From positions 107,386 to 171,385 of the forward strand of contig ML769528.1 of NCBI GenBank assembly GCA_009733575.1: a stretch of 64,000 nucleotides of DNA, written 5' to 3'. Shown here piece after piece: positions 9,583 to 21,479 of the stretch. A program made the position numbers and the translations under genes. The first letter of the stretch is position 1. Every line of letters begins with the position of its first letter. Below the pieces are notes generated by a model. That model was not told the DNA's origin, searched no databases, and saw nothing but the letters and a program-made list of their open reading frames with translations. The DNA comes from Gymnopus androsaceus JB14 (Eukaryota; Basidiomycota; Agaricomycetes; Agaricales; Omphalotaceae).

Positions 9583-12001
9583 TCACGGCTCGCTCTCATA
9601 CTTGGGCCTCTTCCCGCCGCCGCTGTCCTCTCCTAAATCACCAGACAGCTGACGCTTGGGAGCCTGAGCATAAACCAGATTGCCTTCCCACTGAACACCT
9701 TGCTTGATATCCTCCATCCGATCCCGGACCTCTGCATACAGATTCGTGAAGAATCCCTTTCCTATCTCGGGCCAGTCTAATTCCACTGTTCTGTGCTTTT
9801 CCGTAAGTAGGCGTCCCCAGGAAAAAACTCGACTCCATCCCCCCTTATATTCATCTGCCGCGGCCATATAAACCTCTGCAACGACACCTGGTTCATCACA
9901 AACGAGAAGCTTTTGGCGCTTTTCAACCCCGCCGAGGAAGATGTCGCAGAAGGAACGATGATGCTTAGTAAATTGCTCTGTGGATGGAGGCGAAGATTGA
10001 GGCCATTTAGTAGCGAGGATGAAGATTAAGATCCAATAGAGTGATTCCAAGTCATGCAAGTAGTTGTATTGAAAGCAAACAGGACGGATGAGAGAGTCAA
10101 GATTGCTCAAATCTGCGGAAGGTCTGAAGGCGTATCGATGCTGCTCGACTTCAATGGCCATGAAGTATAAGGTACCCTATGTAATAGTGGAGTGAAAAAA
10201 ATGATGCTCTACGAGTGAAATGACTTACTGTCTTAACATCAGGATCTGAGTGAGATGTAGATACAGACTGAGGTTCAAGGATCTTGGCATACTCAAGATC
10301 ATTGACCTTGGCCTTGTTGCCTCGAATCAAGATGTTTCCCGTACTGATATCTCTGTGAACAACACCTGCCGAATGCATATACGACAATGCTAAACAAGAG
10401 CTGAGCATAAGAAAAGAAAAAGAAAACAGAAGCCTCACCGGTCGCTGATTTGGAAAGGGCCATCAAAATAGAAGACCATTCTTTTTTCTCCTCTAAAGTC
10501 TCGCCAGCATATTCAGATAAAGTCCTGCAGTGGACTTTGTTTTTGTAGTGAGAGCGTGCCGTTAACTTTGCTATTTCATTTGTAGTAGCTCGACGATGAT
10601 CGCGCTCTGTAACTGACTCAGTAAGCTGGGACTGTGGAATACTAGAGTGCGGAGGACGATCATATGCGCGTGATTCGGGGTGAGACAGATGAAACCAATT
10701 AAAGTTTTGGGTAAGCGTGTGTCTACGAAGGAAGTTCGATGAATTGTCATCGACTAGATTGCCTGGATTTTGTGTAGAGGGTACTTGAATCCTTTCACAA
10801 GCTTCAATGACAACGAAATAGTCATCAAAGTCATCTATCTTCAGGTCGGGGACAGAGTTTACCGCCTGGAGGTTGGTTTTAATGTATGTCCGCATTTCTA
10901 GGTCGGTGCGAGCGTCTTCCGGGATCCAGAAATCCTTGAGAACTTTGATTTCCAGTTCGAATTCTCCCTTCGTGAGATCCGTGACACGTCGTACCTGAAA
11001 AATTCGAGGGGCACGACCAAGAAGGTATTTCGCCTTCTGAACACTCATTGCGGCAACGGTGATATATTGCTCGTCCTGTATGGCGAAAACGTACCGCGGA
11101 CCTGCTACACGTCTCACCGTTGGATCATATCCCAGCTCCACTCGACTGGCCAAGCCGAGTGCAAGGGCGAAGTGGATAATCTCCCGGAAATTCTAAACCG
11201 AGAGATCAGACTTGGAGATAAACGTAGGGAATTATCAGTAGCATACCTTGTGCAGGTGCACTTTTTCGGTCACGAAGACATGCGAACGAGAAAAGTACCA
11301 GAACCGGGTGTCATAATGCTCGACGGTCAAGCCAAACATGAATCGACGTAAAGGGTCGGCACCAAGGATGTGATTAGCGTTCGATACAACTTTTTTGACG
11401 TCCTGCATAGGCGAATCTTTAGGTACAGATAAGCGTATCAAATGAGTTCACTCACATCGTCGATATCCTCTAATGCATTGTTTTTCTTGAACTCCCCAGT
11501 CATCACGACATCACATTCGTATTCTTTATTGTTGTCTGCATTGACTGCCGTGGTTTCGGTGACTAGACCATTGATATCGGCTTTGTACGAAGCATGGTCT
11601 CCTTCAGACTCTAGTTTAGAATCAGGTTTACTGGAGAACCGGATAGGACCGTTTTGATCAACTACTTTCTGCAAATATTTCGCTAAGGGCGCATAAAAGT
11701 CGTTTTCTGTCTTCTTGCTGTCATCCTCCTCGAACCGCATACCACACCATCCGTCATCTCTCAAATCTCCCGCATTTCTGAGGGTATCACAGGCCGTATT
11801 CAAGGCATTGTCTTCGACTTTGGGAAGAACGGCGTCCTTGTAGAAGTCGAAAGTGACTTCCGGTATGGCCTGGATGTCCTCAATCGTCTCCTGTCGCACG
11901 ACGTCGAGCCGGGTTTCTGGACCAGAAATAGTACGACGAATCAGTCTAGGAGTATCCGGTACTTCGAGTATGCTAGGCAGATCGATGCTGAGCTCGTTCA
12001 T
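9583..12001 (-). CDS. FunK1 fungal-type protein kinase
   Basis: Five exons (12001-11456, 11402-11247, 11192-10439, 10389-10229, 10176-9583) join in frame across four GT-AG introns of 49-54 nt to give about 736 residues. The middle carries the FunK1 pre-kinase region (VELGYDPTVRRV, YVFAIQDEQYITV). The kinase catalytic loop is HRDISTGNILI, the metal-binding site is DLEYAK in place of canonical DFG, and GTLYFMA resembles an activation segment. All of these are typical variations of the expanded Agaricomycete FunK1 family. The C-terminus is basic (KRPKYE). No stop or frameshift is present, so this is one of the few intact genes in the window. The substrate is unknown. Such kinases are thought to act in multicellular development, but that is family-level knowledge. 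Confidence 0.85.
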
Positions 12002-12187
12002 AAACGCGATTGGTATTTACTGAGGCGAGGAAGAAAGAAGCCGATCGCGGTTGGTGGTGGTGGTGATCGTTCAGTTCAGAACAAGTGTTACGCCGGCGGT
12101 CCGTTTCTTATTCAGAATTCTCATTCTCAAGCTTCCAAAAATTAAAGTGTCTCTAAGATTCAGACCAGCGTATCTCAAGAGAAGATT

Positions 12188-12523
12188 TTGGCCCGAATTC
12201 GGGCCAATAGAACGAGGATCGACCTGAATTCATGCCAAACGATGTCTGCCGCAATGAAGACAGATTCTCAAGGACTTGTGAACCACGGCTCACAAGTTCC
12301 TGATGCTAACTGGATGAATCCAGTCAACGTTTTACTGGACGAGTCCAGTAAATGCAGAATTCCAGCGTTAAGAAAGACAGAGCGTATACGGATAGAAAAG
12401 ACGTAGCGCTTAATGTGATAAAGTTGATCCCGCTTCGAGCGCTAGCGCCTAACTCTCTTCTCAACTATCATCAAGACCGCGAACAACCTCAGCCCCTGCC
12501 CTTTACTGGACTCGTCCAGTAGA
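12188..12523. repeat. Cluster of near-perfect palindromes upstream of FunK1
   Basis: TTGGCCCGAATTCGGGCCAA (12188-12207) is a perfect 20-bp palindrome. ACTGGATGAATCCAGT lies at 12309. TTTACTGGAC/GTCCAGTAAA arms lie at 12331-12352, and almost the same hairpin recurs at 12502-12523. The two CTGGAC hairpins differ mainly in the two central bases. They lie 190-520 bp upstream of the FunK1 start and could be operators or transposon remnants. Confidence 0.55.
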
Positions 12524-12600
12524 GTTTGGAGCGCTAACTAACTGGCACTCGTCCGTCCACGCTGCAAACGGTCGTCAAGTCCGGTCTTTTCCCAACTCAT

Positions 12601-13490
12601 AATGCCCAAGTACGTGTCTTTCAGCGTACAGAACATTGAACAGTGGGCGTAAGTTTTTCAGGTTCCTGATCCGAGGAAGAATTCGAGACTAATGACATCT
12701 TTTTCATAGAATCGACCTCGCATGGGATATCATCGCAAGGTTTGGACCCATGCACAAAGACCTCCCTGTGGCGTTCTTCTCGGGATTTCTCAAAAGTAGC
12801 ATTAAATGAGGGTAAACATTGGTATGTCCTTACGTTCTGTCTCTTCTCTTCCAGCTGACAACCTCTCTTCAGCTCCCTCCTCCGTGCACGCCTCGATTCC
12901 CTTTCAACGCCGTACGGCTCTCTCCCCGTCCACGCCTCCCTCTGGGAATCTGCCTCCCATACCTCCGCTTCCCTCCTCTTCCGTCTCGCAATCATCTTTG
13001 CTTCTGTAGGGAGCGGCAGGACTTTCTTAGGGGGCAATTTTATTTGGTTCGGTATGTTGATTCGCTATTCTTTGAGATTACCAAGTAAACAATAACTATT
13101 TAGATGGCAAGTCGTTCAGGAAATCGGGCAACGTTCTCTTCTGTAAACAATTCTCGAGGAAGCGGACGATATCACGCCCATAGTCGAGTCGACCTCTTCT
13201 GAACTCCCAGCTTGTGCTGCTCTCCTACACCACACGCTAACGGAAACCGCAGTTCTTCACTGTGCCCTCTCCTCTAACCCTCCTCTTACATCTTCGAATC
13301 CCATATCTGGTCCCTTTCCTGTACCCGTCCCAACGAACCAGGCAACGACTCAGGCTCCCCCAACTTGCCGTGTTACGAACCAAAAACAGGAAAGGTTTTG
13401 TTCCTCCCTGGCGCTGTGGAGACGTTTTCTTCACCGCGTCTGCAGCTTTATGGCCGTTGATGCAGTTGATTCAGGGTTCCGCTCATGATG
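12601..13490 (+). pseudogene. Decayed multi-exon coding stretch
   Basis: A plausible start (MPKYVSFSVQNIEQWA) is followed by a 61-nt GT-AG intron and an exon reading IDLAWDIIARFGPMHKDLP. That exon meets TGA at about 12808, just before another intron-like GT...CAG. A serine/proline-rich segment follows, then FIWF, an intron, DGKSFRKSGNVLFCKQF, and after a one-base frame change a long open stretch to about 13487. The pieces look like one protein that has lost its frame at least twice. The family is unknown. Confidence 0.35.
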
Positions 13491-13804
13491 GACGATGTTG
13501 CTATTGAGGACGAGACTGCAGAAGTACGGCAATCACCGTCAAGCCACCTTCCTTTACGACCGTCACGACCTCTAGCCCTTTCGCTCCCCTTCTCCCTGTT
13601 GTAGGTTGTCAATGACCGTCGTCGACTCAGTTGGCCGGATGCACCATGTTATTGGTTCTGAGTACGTTCCATCCCTTCTTAACTATTATCTTGAGTAAAT
13701 TGATGACCGTTAGCTAGATATCGCATCTGAAGCCTCAGTAATCCAACAGCTTCGACTTTCGTGGATCCAACGACGAAGAGCTAGAGGCCAATGAAGCCTC
13801 AAAT

Positions 13805-14540
13805 CCACTCTTATTCCAACGCTATCCATCTGAGCACGCCATACTATCTGCCTCTGGACGTTCTTGTGGAATACTACGATTACCAACTCCCCCAGCCAAC
13901 AATTTCTGCCTTTGAAATGTTCATTTAAGGCACCTCTTCGGTATCGCCTTCCACGGCTTTTCTTCGACTCTCATCAGTAATATCTCCACCGGAACCACCT
14001 TCCTGACCTCCCAAGCTTGATCCTCTTCGCCCGACCCTGGATCCGTTTCTCGAGATTGCCGGCACACGTATTCCACTTGTACGTGCCAGGTCGGGAACGT
14101 CGAATCAAAATCTCGAGCTGTTGTATGAACTACACGCCACTTCTCTCCTTCCAACTACCACCGTCCAATTGATCAAATCAAGCCATTTCCTTTACCGCCA
14201 ATTACGACAATACGATTTGGATTACGTGGGTTAGCATGAGGGAACAGATGGATGTAGGGAGGAAAGCGACGGTCGACGGCTGGAAGATCTTCATGCGGCT
14301 AGTAACCGGGAATTCGAGAGAAGGGATATCCGTGCAGAACCCTGGGTTGCACACATTATACTGCATGACATCGATTTATTCCTTCCGTTCTATCGACTGA
14401 CGCGCTCTGCTCAGGACAACGATGGAGCCAGAGCAAGAGACCAGAGCGTGTTGAACCCTAAGCTGCTTTTCGACATTAGAGCGTATTTGCAGCCGTCTTT
14501 GTCTCGACGAAAACGTGACCAATTGTAGCGGACTTCTCGT
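13805..14540. pseudogene. Decayed coding region, strand uncertain
   Basis: On the plus strand a frame of about 240 codons is open except for TAA (13926), TGA (near 14010) and TAG (near 14237). On the minus strand 14154-13921 and its upstream extension also read as a protein (FPHANPRNPNRIVVIGGKG, then TARDFDSTFPTWHVQVEYV). Both directions look coding-like, which I cannot resolve by eye. The family is unknown, and the region is unlikely to be functional. Confidence 0.3.
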
Positions 14541-14944
14541 CGCCGTCTCGAAAACACGTTTGGCGAATTCCCGGGGTGCAAATACGCTCTACTCCACATC
14601 TCATGCTCAGCGTTCACTTTACCGAGCACCATCAAACGATCGTGCGCCCTTGGAACGTCCAACGCTTCTTTCTTTACCAGTTCTACGACCTTGACCTCTT
14701 GCCTCTTTGCCTGCCTTTCTCCCTACCTTCTCCGAGTCAGGTGGGAGAAGATACTCCGCACGGTATGACTACGGTACGATACGCTTTGGCTTTCCCTTTA
14801 CGAGCGCACTGTTTCTGTTTTTCCGTTTCGCTTACTAAGTCGATCGTATGATCGACTTACATACCTAGTTGTCGACTTGGATTCGGGTCATTCTTTCTAT
14901 ACAATTAGCTTCGGCTGTATACACATTCAGACCACTATAATAGT

Positions 14945-14969
14945 CCCGCGATAAGCTAGCAAGGCGCGC
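14945..14969. repeat. Dispersed repeat, truncated copy 3
   Basis: The first 25 bp of the 129-bp repeat seen at 2379 and 3389 recur here, 110 bp upstream of the Csm1-like gene. The copy then diverges abruptly. Confidence 0.55.
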
Positions 14970-15079
14970 GCATCGCTTTTCAGAGGACATTGTCTTTATT
15001 CAGGCTACTTCAAAATAATTTATATTTATTTGGGAATGAAGCAATGGATGAATAGTATTTACTTGATGTCCGGTCAAAG

Positions 15080-16337
15080 TTGAAACCGATTCTAGGCCAA
15101 TTCAGAAATTCAGACTTCAGAATCGCCGTAGAATCAAAACCTGAATCAAGCGCTTTGACCGTACCTATTATGCCGACTCTCACGCCTCCCAGAAGCAGAG
15201 ATTGGTACTCTCCTACCAATCTCTCCATCATGTTCGACGACTTTAACAACAACTTTGGTGTGTCATTCCTCAGTTATTTACTGTTTTCTTCTCACAAGCA
15301 TTAGGCGGGTATAGCACACCAGTAATCCAAACCGCAACTTGTGATCATGATGTCAGATTTCAGGATCCTGACCGTAAAGATGAGCTCGGGTCGACTACAG
15401 CAAAGCCGAAGACAAACGAGGGAAAAACGAAAGCAAACGCTCCGTTACACTTCTCGAACTTGAATGCTGAACAGGCAGAAGAACTGAGGGAACAGTTTGA
15501 AAAGTGCCTTTGGGTGCGAGAGACCGAAAACGACGCATTAATGCGTGTCAAAAAAGAGCAGTGTGGCACCAGTCTTTCCAGTAAGCTAAACATCTTCCTC
15601 TTGGTTGTTTTCTAATTGTTTTACTAGCTCTCAAACCGATAAATGCCCAGTTAACTCCGGCTGGTTCGGGAACAGGTTCCGCCCTTCGTCTCCTCATGCA
15701 CGAAGCTGTCAACGAAGAGAAATCACAGCTTGAGCAAGAAGTGCTGAAATGGCGGCAGCAGCTCGAAGAGATGCAAAAGGTCCTCGAAGAAAAGGAACAA
15801 AGAGGTGCGTTGTGGTTGTCTTTTTGCTCTCAAATATATCGCTGATTCATGGATCGTAGTCGATGAATTAAATTATGAGCTCCAGGCGACAAAGCACAAC
15901 TACCAGACGCTGCTGGATGAGTGGGCAGTTCAACGACCTCGCTTGCAGGTCATTCGACTCTACGAGGAGTTTACACATCTATATGTCACAGGGATCGAGT
16001 CGCAACCTGGGCTATATGGTGATGACTGGAAATTTAGATGTGTATTTACCTATGGCGGAGAAAAGTTTCTGACAGGTCCCACAGACAGTCAGTGTCGGTC
16101 TTGTCTTTCTCACCTATATTCCTGAATATTCTCATAGGCCTGTCCTTCACCTTAGCTACTCATTCGGAGAAGGTAGAGAACGATGAATCCCAAAGAATGA
16201 TGCACTATGAACCCGTCCAGTTAGACGAGATGACTACCAGGTCATTGGGGCATCTTGATCGTCCATTTTTTTTTGAACGAGATCAATTACCCTTATTCCT
16301 TGGCTCAATCTACAATACCTTAGAAGAAGCTTCATAG
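15080..16337 (+). CDS. Monopolin-like kinetochore protein (Csm1/Pcs1)
   Basis: Exons 15080-15257, 15305-15580, 15628-15804, 15860-16075 and 16138-16337 join in frame through GT-AG introns of 47-62 nt, giving about 348 residues with no stop. The centre is a coiled coil (EEKSQLEQEVLKWRQQLEE). It is followed by a globular C-terminal domain with RLYEEFTHLYV, a central beta sheet, HYEPVQLDE and an FERDQLPLFLGSI helix, the order seen in Csm1/Pcs1 C-terminal domains. Family members dimerise through the coiled coil and bind kinetochore or rDNA partners through the globular head. The start at 15080 is the first ATG in frame. The N-terminus seems short for the family, so an upstream exon may be missing. 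Identification is by motif order only. Confidence 0.6.
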
Positions 16338-16706
16338 ACTGACGGAGGCAACAAGGATACAGACATGATCATATATGGATTTTGTACTGCACATAGTAAC
16401 AGAAGTAAAGTTAGAGTTTGGGATTTTGAAGGGTGTCGTCTGATGACAATGACATTGTGAACCGGGAGAAATGAGCTAAGTCTGGACGGCTTCTCTTTTG
16501 TGTTTGTGAGCAAAAGAGGTGCTTTTCAAAAGGTTACTGCAGCTGGAATCGGACTGGAATGATTTCTTCCTCACCTCTCCCTTCATCTCTCGCCAACGTT
16601 CAAACTCAACATTCAGTGTTCTTTTTTTCAGCCGCGAGGTCACAACTTGAAGAGGCGCTATACAAATATAAGCGCTCTCAATCTCAAACCACCACCAGTC
16701 CGAACA

Positions 16707-16741
16707 TGGATTTATTGGGCGTTCAACGCCTAATAAATCCA
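16707..16741. repeat. 35-bp inverted repeat
   Basis: TGGATTTATTGGGCGTT meets its near-exact inverse AACGCCTAATAAATCCA (one mismatch pair) with almost no loop. It lies 370 bp after the Csm1-like gene, where neither strand supports a gene. Confidence 0.6.
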
Positions 16742-17780
16742 GTAGTTTCTTTCGTCTACTCGCCTCGTACTCACCTACCAATGCACGTTCTGCACTCGTC
16801 TCATTATCATCCGGTGACTACCTGGCAAAATAGAACGCCAGAGGAATGCCCAGTTCAAGGAACTGCATTCCCGAGCCGTTCAAGAAAGCTCGAGAAAATT
16901 AGAATGCTTGCAGATGCTCGTAAAAAGTATCTTTTGGATATTGTTCTCGAGTTATGTTCTGGATTTTCACCTAATTGTCTGCTTCACTGACAGTTTAGCT
17001 GTAGTCAGAAAGTGTGTGAGGTTGGCGCAGGACCCGGAGTTGAAGGTTTATTGGGGAGTGTGGGCTGACACACGAAAAGGTTACAAAATTCTGCTCGGCA
17101 GAATTGTGACCTAATACAGAACAATTTAGGAAAGGTTTTGATTGAGTTGAATATTTGACTGAAAAAATCTTATTCATGCAAATATATAAATTACCTAAGA
17201 AGTTCTAATTCAGGCCAGGTTTCAAGTCTAAAAAAAGTGCGACCAAATAATAAGGTATCATGTTCAGTGAAATTTGTACTAAATGTTTGCGTTTTGATAT
17301 CCAAAACAACTCAAATGAATCATTGTATTTTCGAAAATACAAAAAGTATTGTGAATGTTAAGTATTCAATATAGCATAAAAGTCCATTGAAATGGGAGCA
17401 TTCATCAGCTTGTTCAGTTATTAGAAAAAGGTAGCTAAATTATGAACTATCAGTGTCATCGAAAGAACGCTCCTGCGTCACCAGGGAGACGCAAGCATCA
17501 GCAAAACCTGTATGTTGCCAGAGCAGTTGGAGCATTGAATTGGTGCTCTGGAGTGCTCTGGAGTGCTCTGGCGTGCTCTGACTGCTCTGACAGCCTCGGA
17601 GCAGTCCAAGCTGTCAGAACTGTCAGACTTGGAGCTGATTTGGAATGATGGGCTGATTAGCGGAATGATTTCTTGAAAAGTATTTATAAATTTTCGACCA
17701 CGACATAAGAGTAGTATAGAAACAAAACACTGGTACAGAATGATCCATCGCTTAGTCTACTACTACTAGTAGTAATACTA
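16742..17780. other. Interval without a supported gene, one hairpin
   Basis: About 1 kb. GGTTACAAAATTCTGC and GCAGAATTGTGACC form a hairpin with a 3-nt loop at 17079-17111, and GTATTTTCGAAAATAC (17326) is a perfect palindrome. Short frames near 16900-17110 look protein-like but have no splice-linked context. Confidence 0.35.
17480..17605. repeat. GAGTGCTCTG repeat tract within a dispersed element
   Basis: The motif GGAGTGCTCT is repeated several times after GCATCAGCAAAACCTGTATG. The same combination occurs in inverse orientation at 51190-51330 (there as AGAGCACTCC-type units), so this is one copy of a dispersed repeat and not simple slippage alone. Confidence 0.5.
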
Positions 17781-17799
17781 TTATAGACTATAGGCTCTA

Positions 17800-20700
17800 C
17801 TAGCACGGTGAAGTAAGACAAGGATCACCTTTATCAAGGGCATAGTACATCTCTTTGTTAAATTCCTTGTTTAAGAGAAACTGTTTACTGTAATAGAAAC
17901 TTGTACATTCCGTTAAAGCTGGATTTGCTGGCCCAACGATGTAAGGAACAACATTTGCTATTGAACGAAATTGGGAAAGAGGAATTATGTCCCCTAGAGG
18001 GGTGCCGTTGCTTCTAGTTGCTCTTTGAAGCATGTAGCATCCACTGGGATAATCGGGATTATGAGGAGGCCAAGCCTGATAGGTAGGAAGGTGTTGATAA
18101 TGAGGAGGAGGAGGTGGTTGATTTACAACAATGAAGCGTTCACAGTAAGCCAAGAATTTATGCGTTCCCCTATGGGGTAGGCAAGGCTTCTTTGGTTGTC
18201 GTACGGTGAAGATGAATTTGATCACTAAAATGCAATGGCCTCATAAGATACTTTTCAGTCAATCAAGAGAGATACAAGGAAGAGAGATAGTAATACCTTC
18301 AAGAGAACTTCTTGGCCATAGAAACTTGGGGTCAACATTGACAATAGTGCAGTCCTGCCTTCCGTACTTCCATAATTTATCTGGAGGCTGAGCATAGATG
18401 GTATGACTGTCAGTAACTAGGTCAAGGTCGTAGTAGGTTTTTGTTTGAATCCTAACTCTGGACCAGACTTTAACCTGATGGAAAGGAAGTAAGGATTCAG
18501 GATTCCCAGAACGTCTTCCTCCTACTGTAAAAGATGTTACCCCGCGTTCAACCCTGTCCAGGTAGTCCCTCAAAGCACCTCTGAGATCTGGGATGCAGAA
18601 AGCGACTGCTATATCATTGAGGGATACCGTCTTCAAGTCTGGGTCTCAAACTAGATGAAGTCCGGCACAGAGCAAGTCATCTGTGAAAGTCCGATGAGGT
18701 AGAGCAGAGCTGGGATCCCTCCTCAGAGCTTCCACTTCCAAGAAAAAATTTCATTTGGGACAGAACAAACCAAACAGCTTTCTGGAGACAGGATTTAAGC
18801 GGGACATCAGCTCAAAGGAGGAAGATATTGCTGTTGGTTGCCCTTGTCCTCCACTTCCCTGGTTGCTGTTATGAGCTTCGCCATAGTCATCTGGGTTATC
18901 TGGGTGATTAGCTTCAGCCTCGTCACCTTCCCTCCCGTTATCTATCCTAAAATCAACGTTTGCGTCCTTCATGGAAGTGGTTAAGTCGAATCGGCGAAGA
19001 CGAGAGTTTCGATCCAATTCCCTACATATCTGAACTTCAAAGTCTCTATTGTTTCCTGCGTGCGCTGGCTCTTTGACTTCAGTTATGTGAGCGTGTTCTG
19101 TAGCATCAGCACTCCACTGCATCACAGGACCAGACGCATGAATGCTGGGCTGAATGCTCTGCATGAATTCCAGCTTTGGTATTTCCCAGTTTTTGATAGG
19201 AAGACCCTTAGGATTAACTCAAGCAGATAGCCGTTGAATTTCATGTTTGTTTTCATGAAATTCATCGAGAGCAGTTTGTACTCTCGCAGCTGTAATATCA
19301 TTGAAACAAGGAGCCTGACCCATGTAGCGTGCGTCAGTTAGAGCCCTGAGAGTGCATACAAACTTCCTAGTAGCAATGCCTGAGATATGAACGATGAGGA
19401 AATGCATGACATCCCGATGAGTACGACCTGTAACCTGCTTCAAGGCAGAGATGCCTTCTAGAAACTGGCGGTAGCCCAGAATCTTCTGTAAGATTGAGAG
19501 ATGAAAATCCAGTTCTGCTGGGCCCACTACTTGGATAGCCCATTTAACGTCATGATCCCAGTACATTTTGTACCAGTGATGCAGGGGCTCAGGAGTAAGG
19601 AATTGATACGGTTCCACCAGAGGCCAATCTGCCCAGAATGGTGTGGAAACGCCATTGGTCCTTTGCTTGACACAAGCATTATAATAGGCAGGAAAATCAT
19701 CTGGTAAGATCCCTGCATCCTCAATGCTCTGGATGCGATTCAAAGTAGCGTCCAAGAGCCTAGGAGGATGTTGTTTGGAATCCCCATAGTCCTTATATGT
19801 TGCTTCTGTGAAAGGAGAGGTCTTTCCCCCTCCGCCAACGCAGGAGATGAGAGATGCTTCAGGTGTGTCCACAATGAAGCTAGCGCAAGGAGTATAGCAC
19901 ACCCATAGCTGGCCCAAAGGATCGCTCATCATGCAACCAATAGTAGCAGCGATTTTGAGAGGACGCAGAACTATATTTAAGCACTGGTGATAAAGACGAT
20001 TTTCAAGGATCCCTCTGACGCTTCTGTGTTTTTTAATGAACTTGGGAATGGGGATTAAGGCGATGAGAGTGAACAGATGCTGGGATGCTTTGGAGAGAAG
20101 AGTGGAGTCTATGTTGGCCAGAGAGATAAGAAGAGGATGGGCCACTCAATTTCCAGTAATTACTGATATAGTTGTTTTATCGTAAGACAAAATGGTACCT
20201 AAAAGCGTTGCTCCTTCAGGAAGTTCCTTCTGAGTTGCCTATGTCAGATTTAATTCAATAATCTAAGAGGATTACTCACCTGCATTTGGTTTGCTCTTGT
20301 CCCTGACAGCCATGACTCGTAAACCCTCACAAGCTTTGCTGAGCTGGTGAATATCTCGAGAGGAGAAAAGTTCAGAGAGTCTTGGATCAAAGGACTCTTC
20401 GGAATATCCTGCAGACATTCCACAGGATCCCGGAAGTATAAAATAAGAGGATTTTTGCTGGGGAAACAAACGTCTGTGGGGATCACTTGAAAACTCCACT
20501 CGGGGACTGAAGGGAGGAGATCAACCCGTTCTCAAAGCTTTTTCGCAGTTTTAAAGGATAGATTGCTACGTTTCGTCTAGGATTAGAGGTCAGAACTCAA
20601 AATGGGGAGATCAGGATCAACTTGCCGATTCCAATTGGAGATATTCATTGATTTCGGACATTGTGAGAGAGGAGTTAAGCAGAAAGCTTGCAGTCTCCCA

Positions 20701-21108
20701 CTCTTCTCTGGAGGCGAAGGGATAATAGAGATTTGACTTTCTTTCCTCAGCAAATCTGTCTTGATTGAAGTCATCCAGGTAAGTCTTTCCCTGGCCCATG
20801 ACCTTCGCTGAGCCTGGAAAAGGGATCGCTACAGGGGTTTCCAAGACTGGCACTTCCTGCTCGGGTGGGCTGTAAGAGTCGTAATGATCTTGGAGATCAA
20901 ATCCTGGGTTGGAAAGTTGGTCATCTGGGGAATCCAAAGAGATCGGAGAAGGTAAACAAGGAATCGCCTGAAGCCTTTGGAGGTTTCTGCGTTTAAAGCA
21001 GCCAGTTTGAGTCATATGACTCTTTAAACCCTTCTTGGTCATGCATCTGTGGCTGCAAAATTTGCAAGGAAATTGTTTGGTGGAGGGAGCCATGAGATTC
21101 AAGGGCAA
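17800..21108 (-). pseudogene. Plavaka transposase, inactivated
   Basis: Reading leftwards, the protein starts (preferred ATG near 21093) with a zinc-finger-like CKFCSHRCMTKKGLKSHM. It continues through YYPFASREEWETASF, ILYFRDPVECLQDIP, VRVYESWLSG and a long transposase core. This is the domain order of Plavaka transposases, which are widespread in Agaricomycetes. Introns include a short GC-AG one near 20570-20620. The frame is otherwise almost continuous but is broken by TGA at 20532-20534, 20146-20148, 19219-19221, 18751-18753 and 18646-18648. Each would be arginine as CGA. An acidic stretch (GDEAEANHPDNPDD) precedes the C-terminal region. The gene is clearly dead, and no terminal repeats could be fixed. 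Confidence 0.75.
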
Positions 21109-21170
21109 CGGTAACTTGGATCAAGGCAAAAAGCAAGCGCCTATTTTCTAGACTTTCCAAAAATGACGAT

Positions 21171-21195
21171 CATTCATTCATTCATTCATTCATTC
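21171..21195. repeat. (CATT)6 microsatellite
   Basis: A six-fold CATT tract 60 bp upstream of the Plavaka reading frame. Confidence 0.8.
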
Positions 21196-21479
21196 GTGCT
21201 GGAAAATTGATACAGAAACTACTTCTTACGCATTGCTGATAATTAGCTCAACCATCCCAGTTATCAGTTGGAGTCAGGTACTTACTTATCAATCTGTACA
21301 GCCTACAAATACAGCAATAAATGTACAAACAAGAAACGATCAAGCAAAGCTATTCTCAACACCGATGCTGTCCTCTCCCTGTTCAAGAGTAGCAAACTAG
21401 ATAAAGTAAAATCAGTGAAAAAGACTCGGGTAAATGTCAAGAAAGTATTCAGACAATGTTCATCAGCCCAGAACAGTAA

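Noticed and set aside
21171..21195. CRISPR or regulatory array
   Set aside because: A simple CATT microsatellite in a eukaryotic genome.
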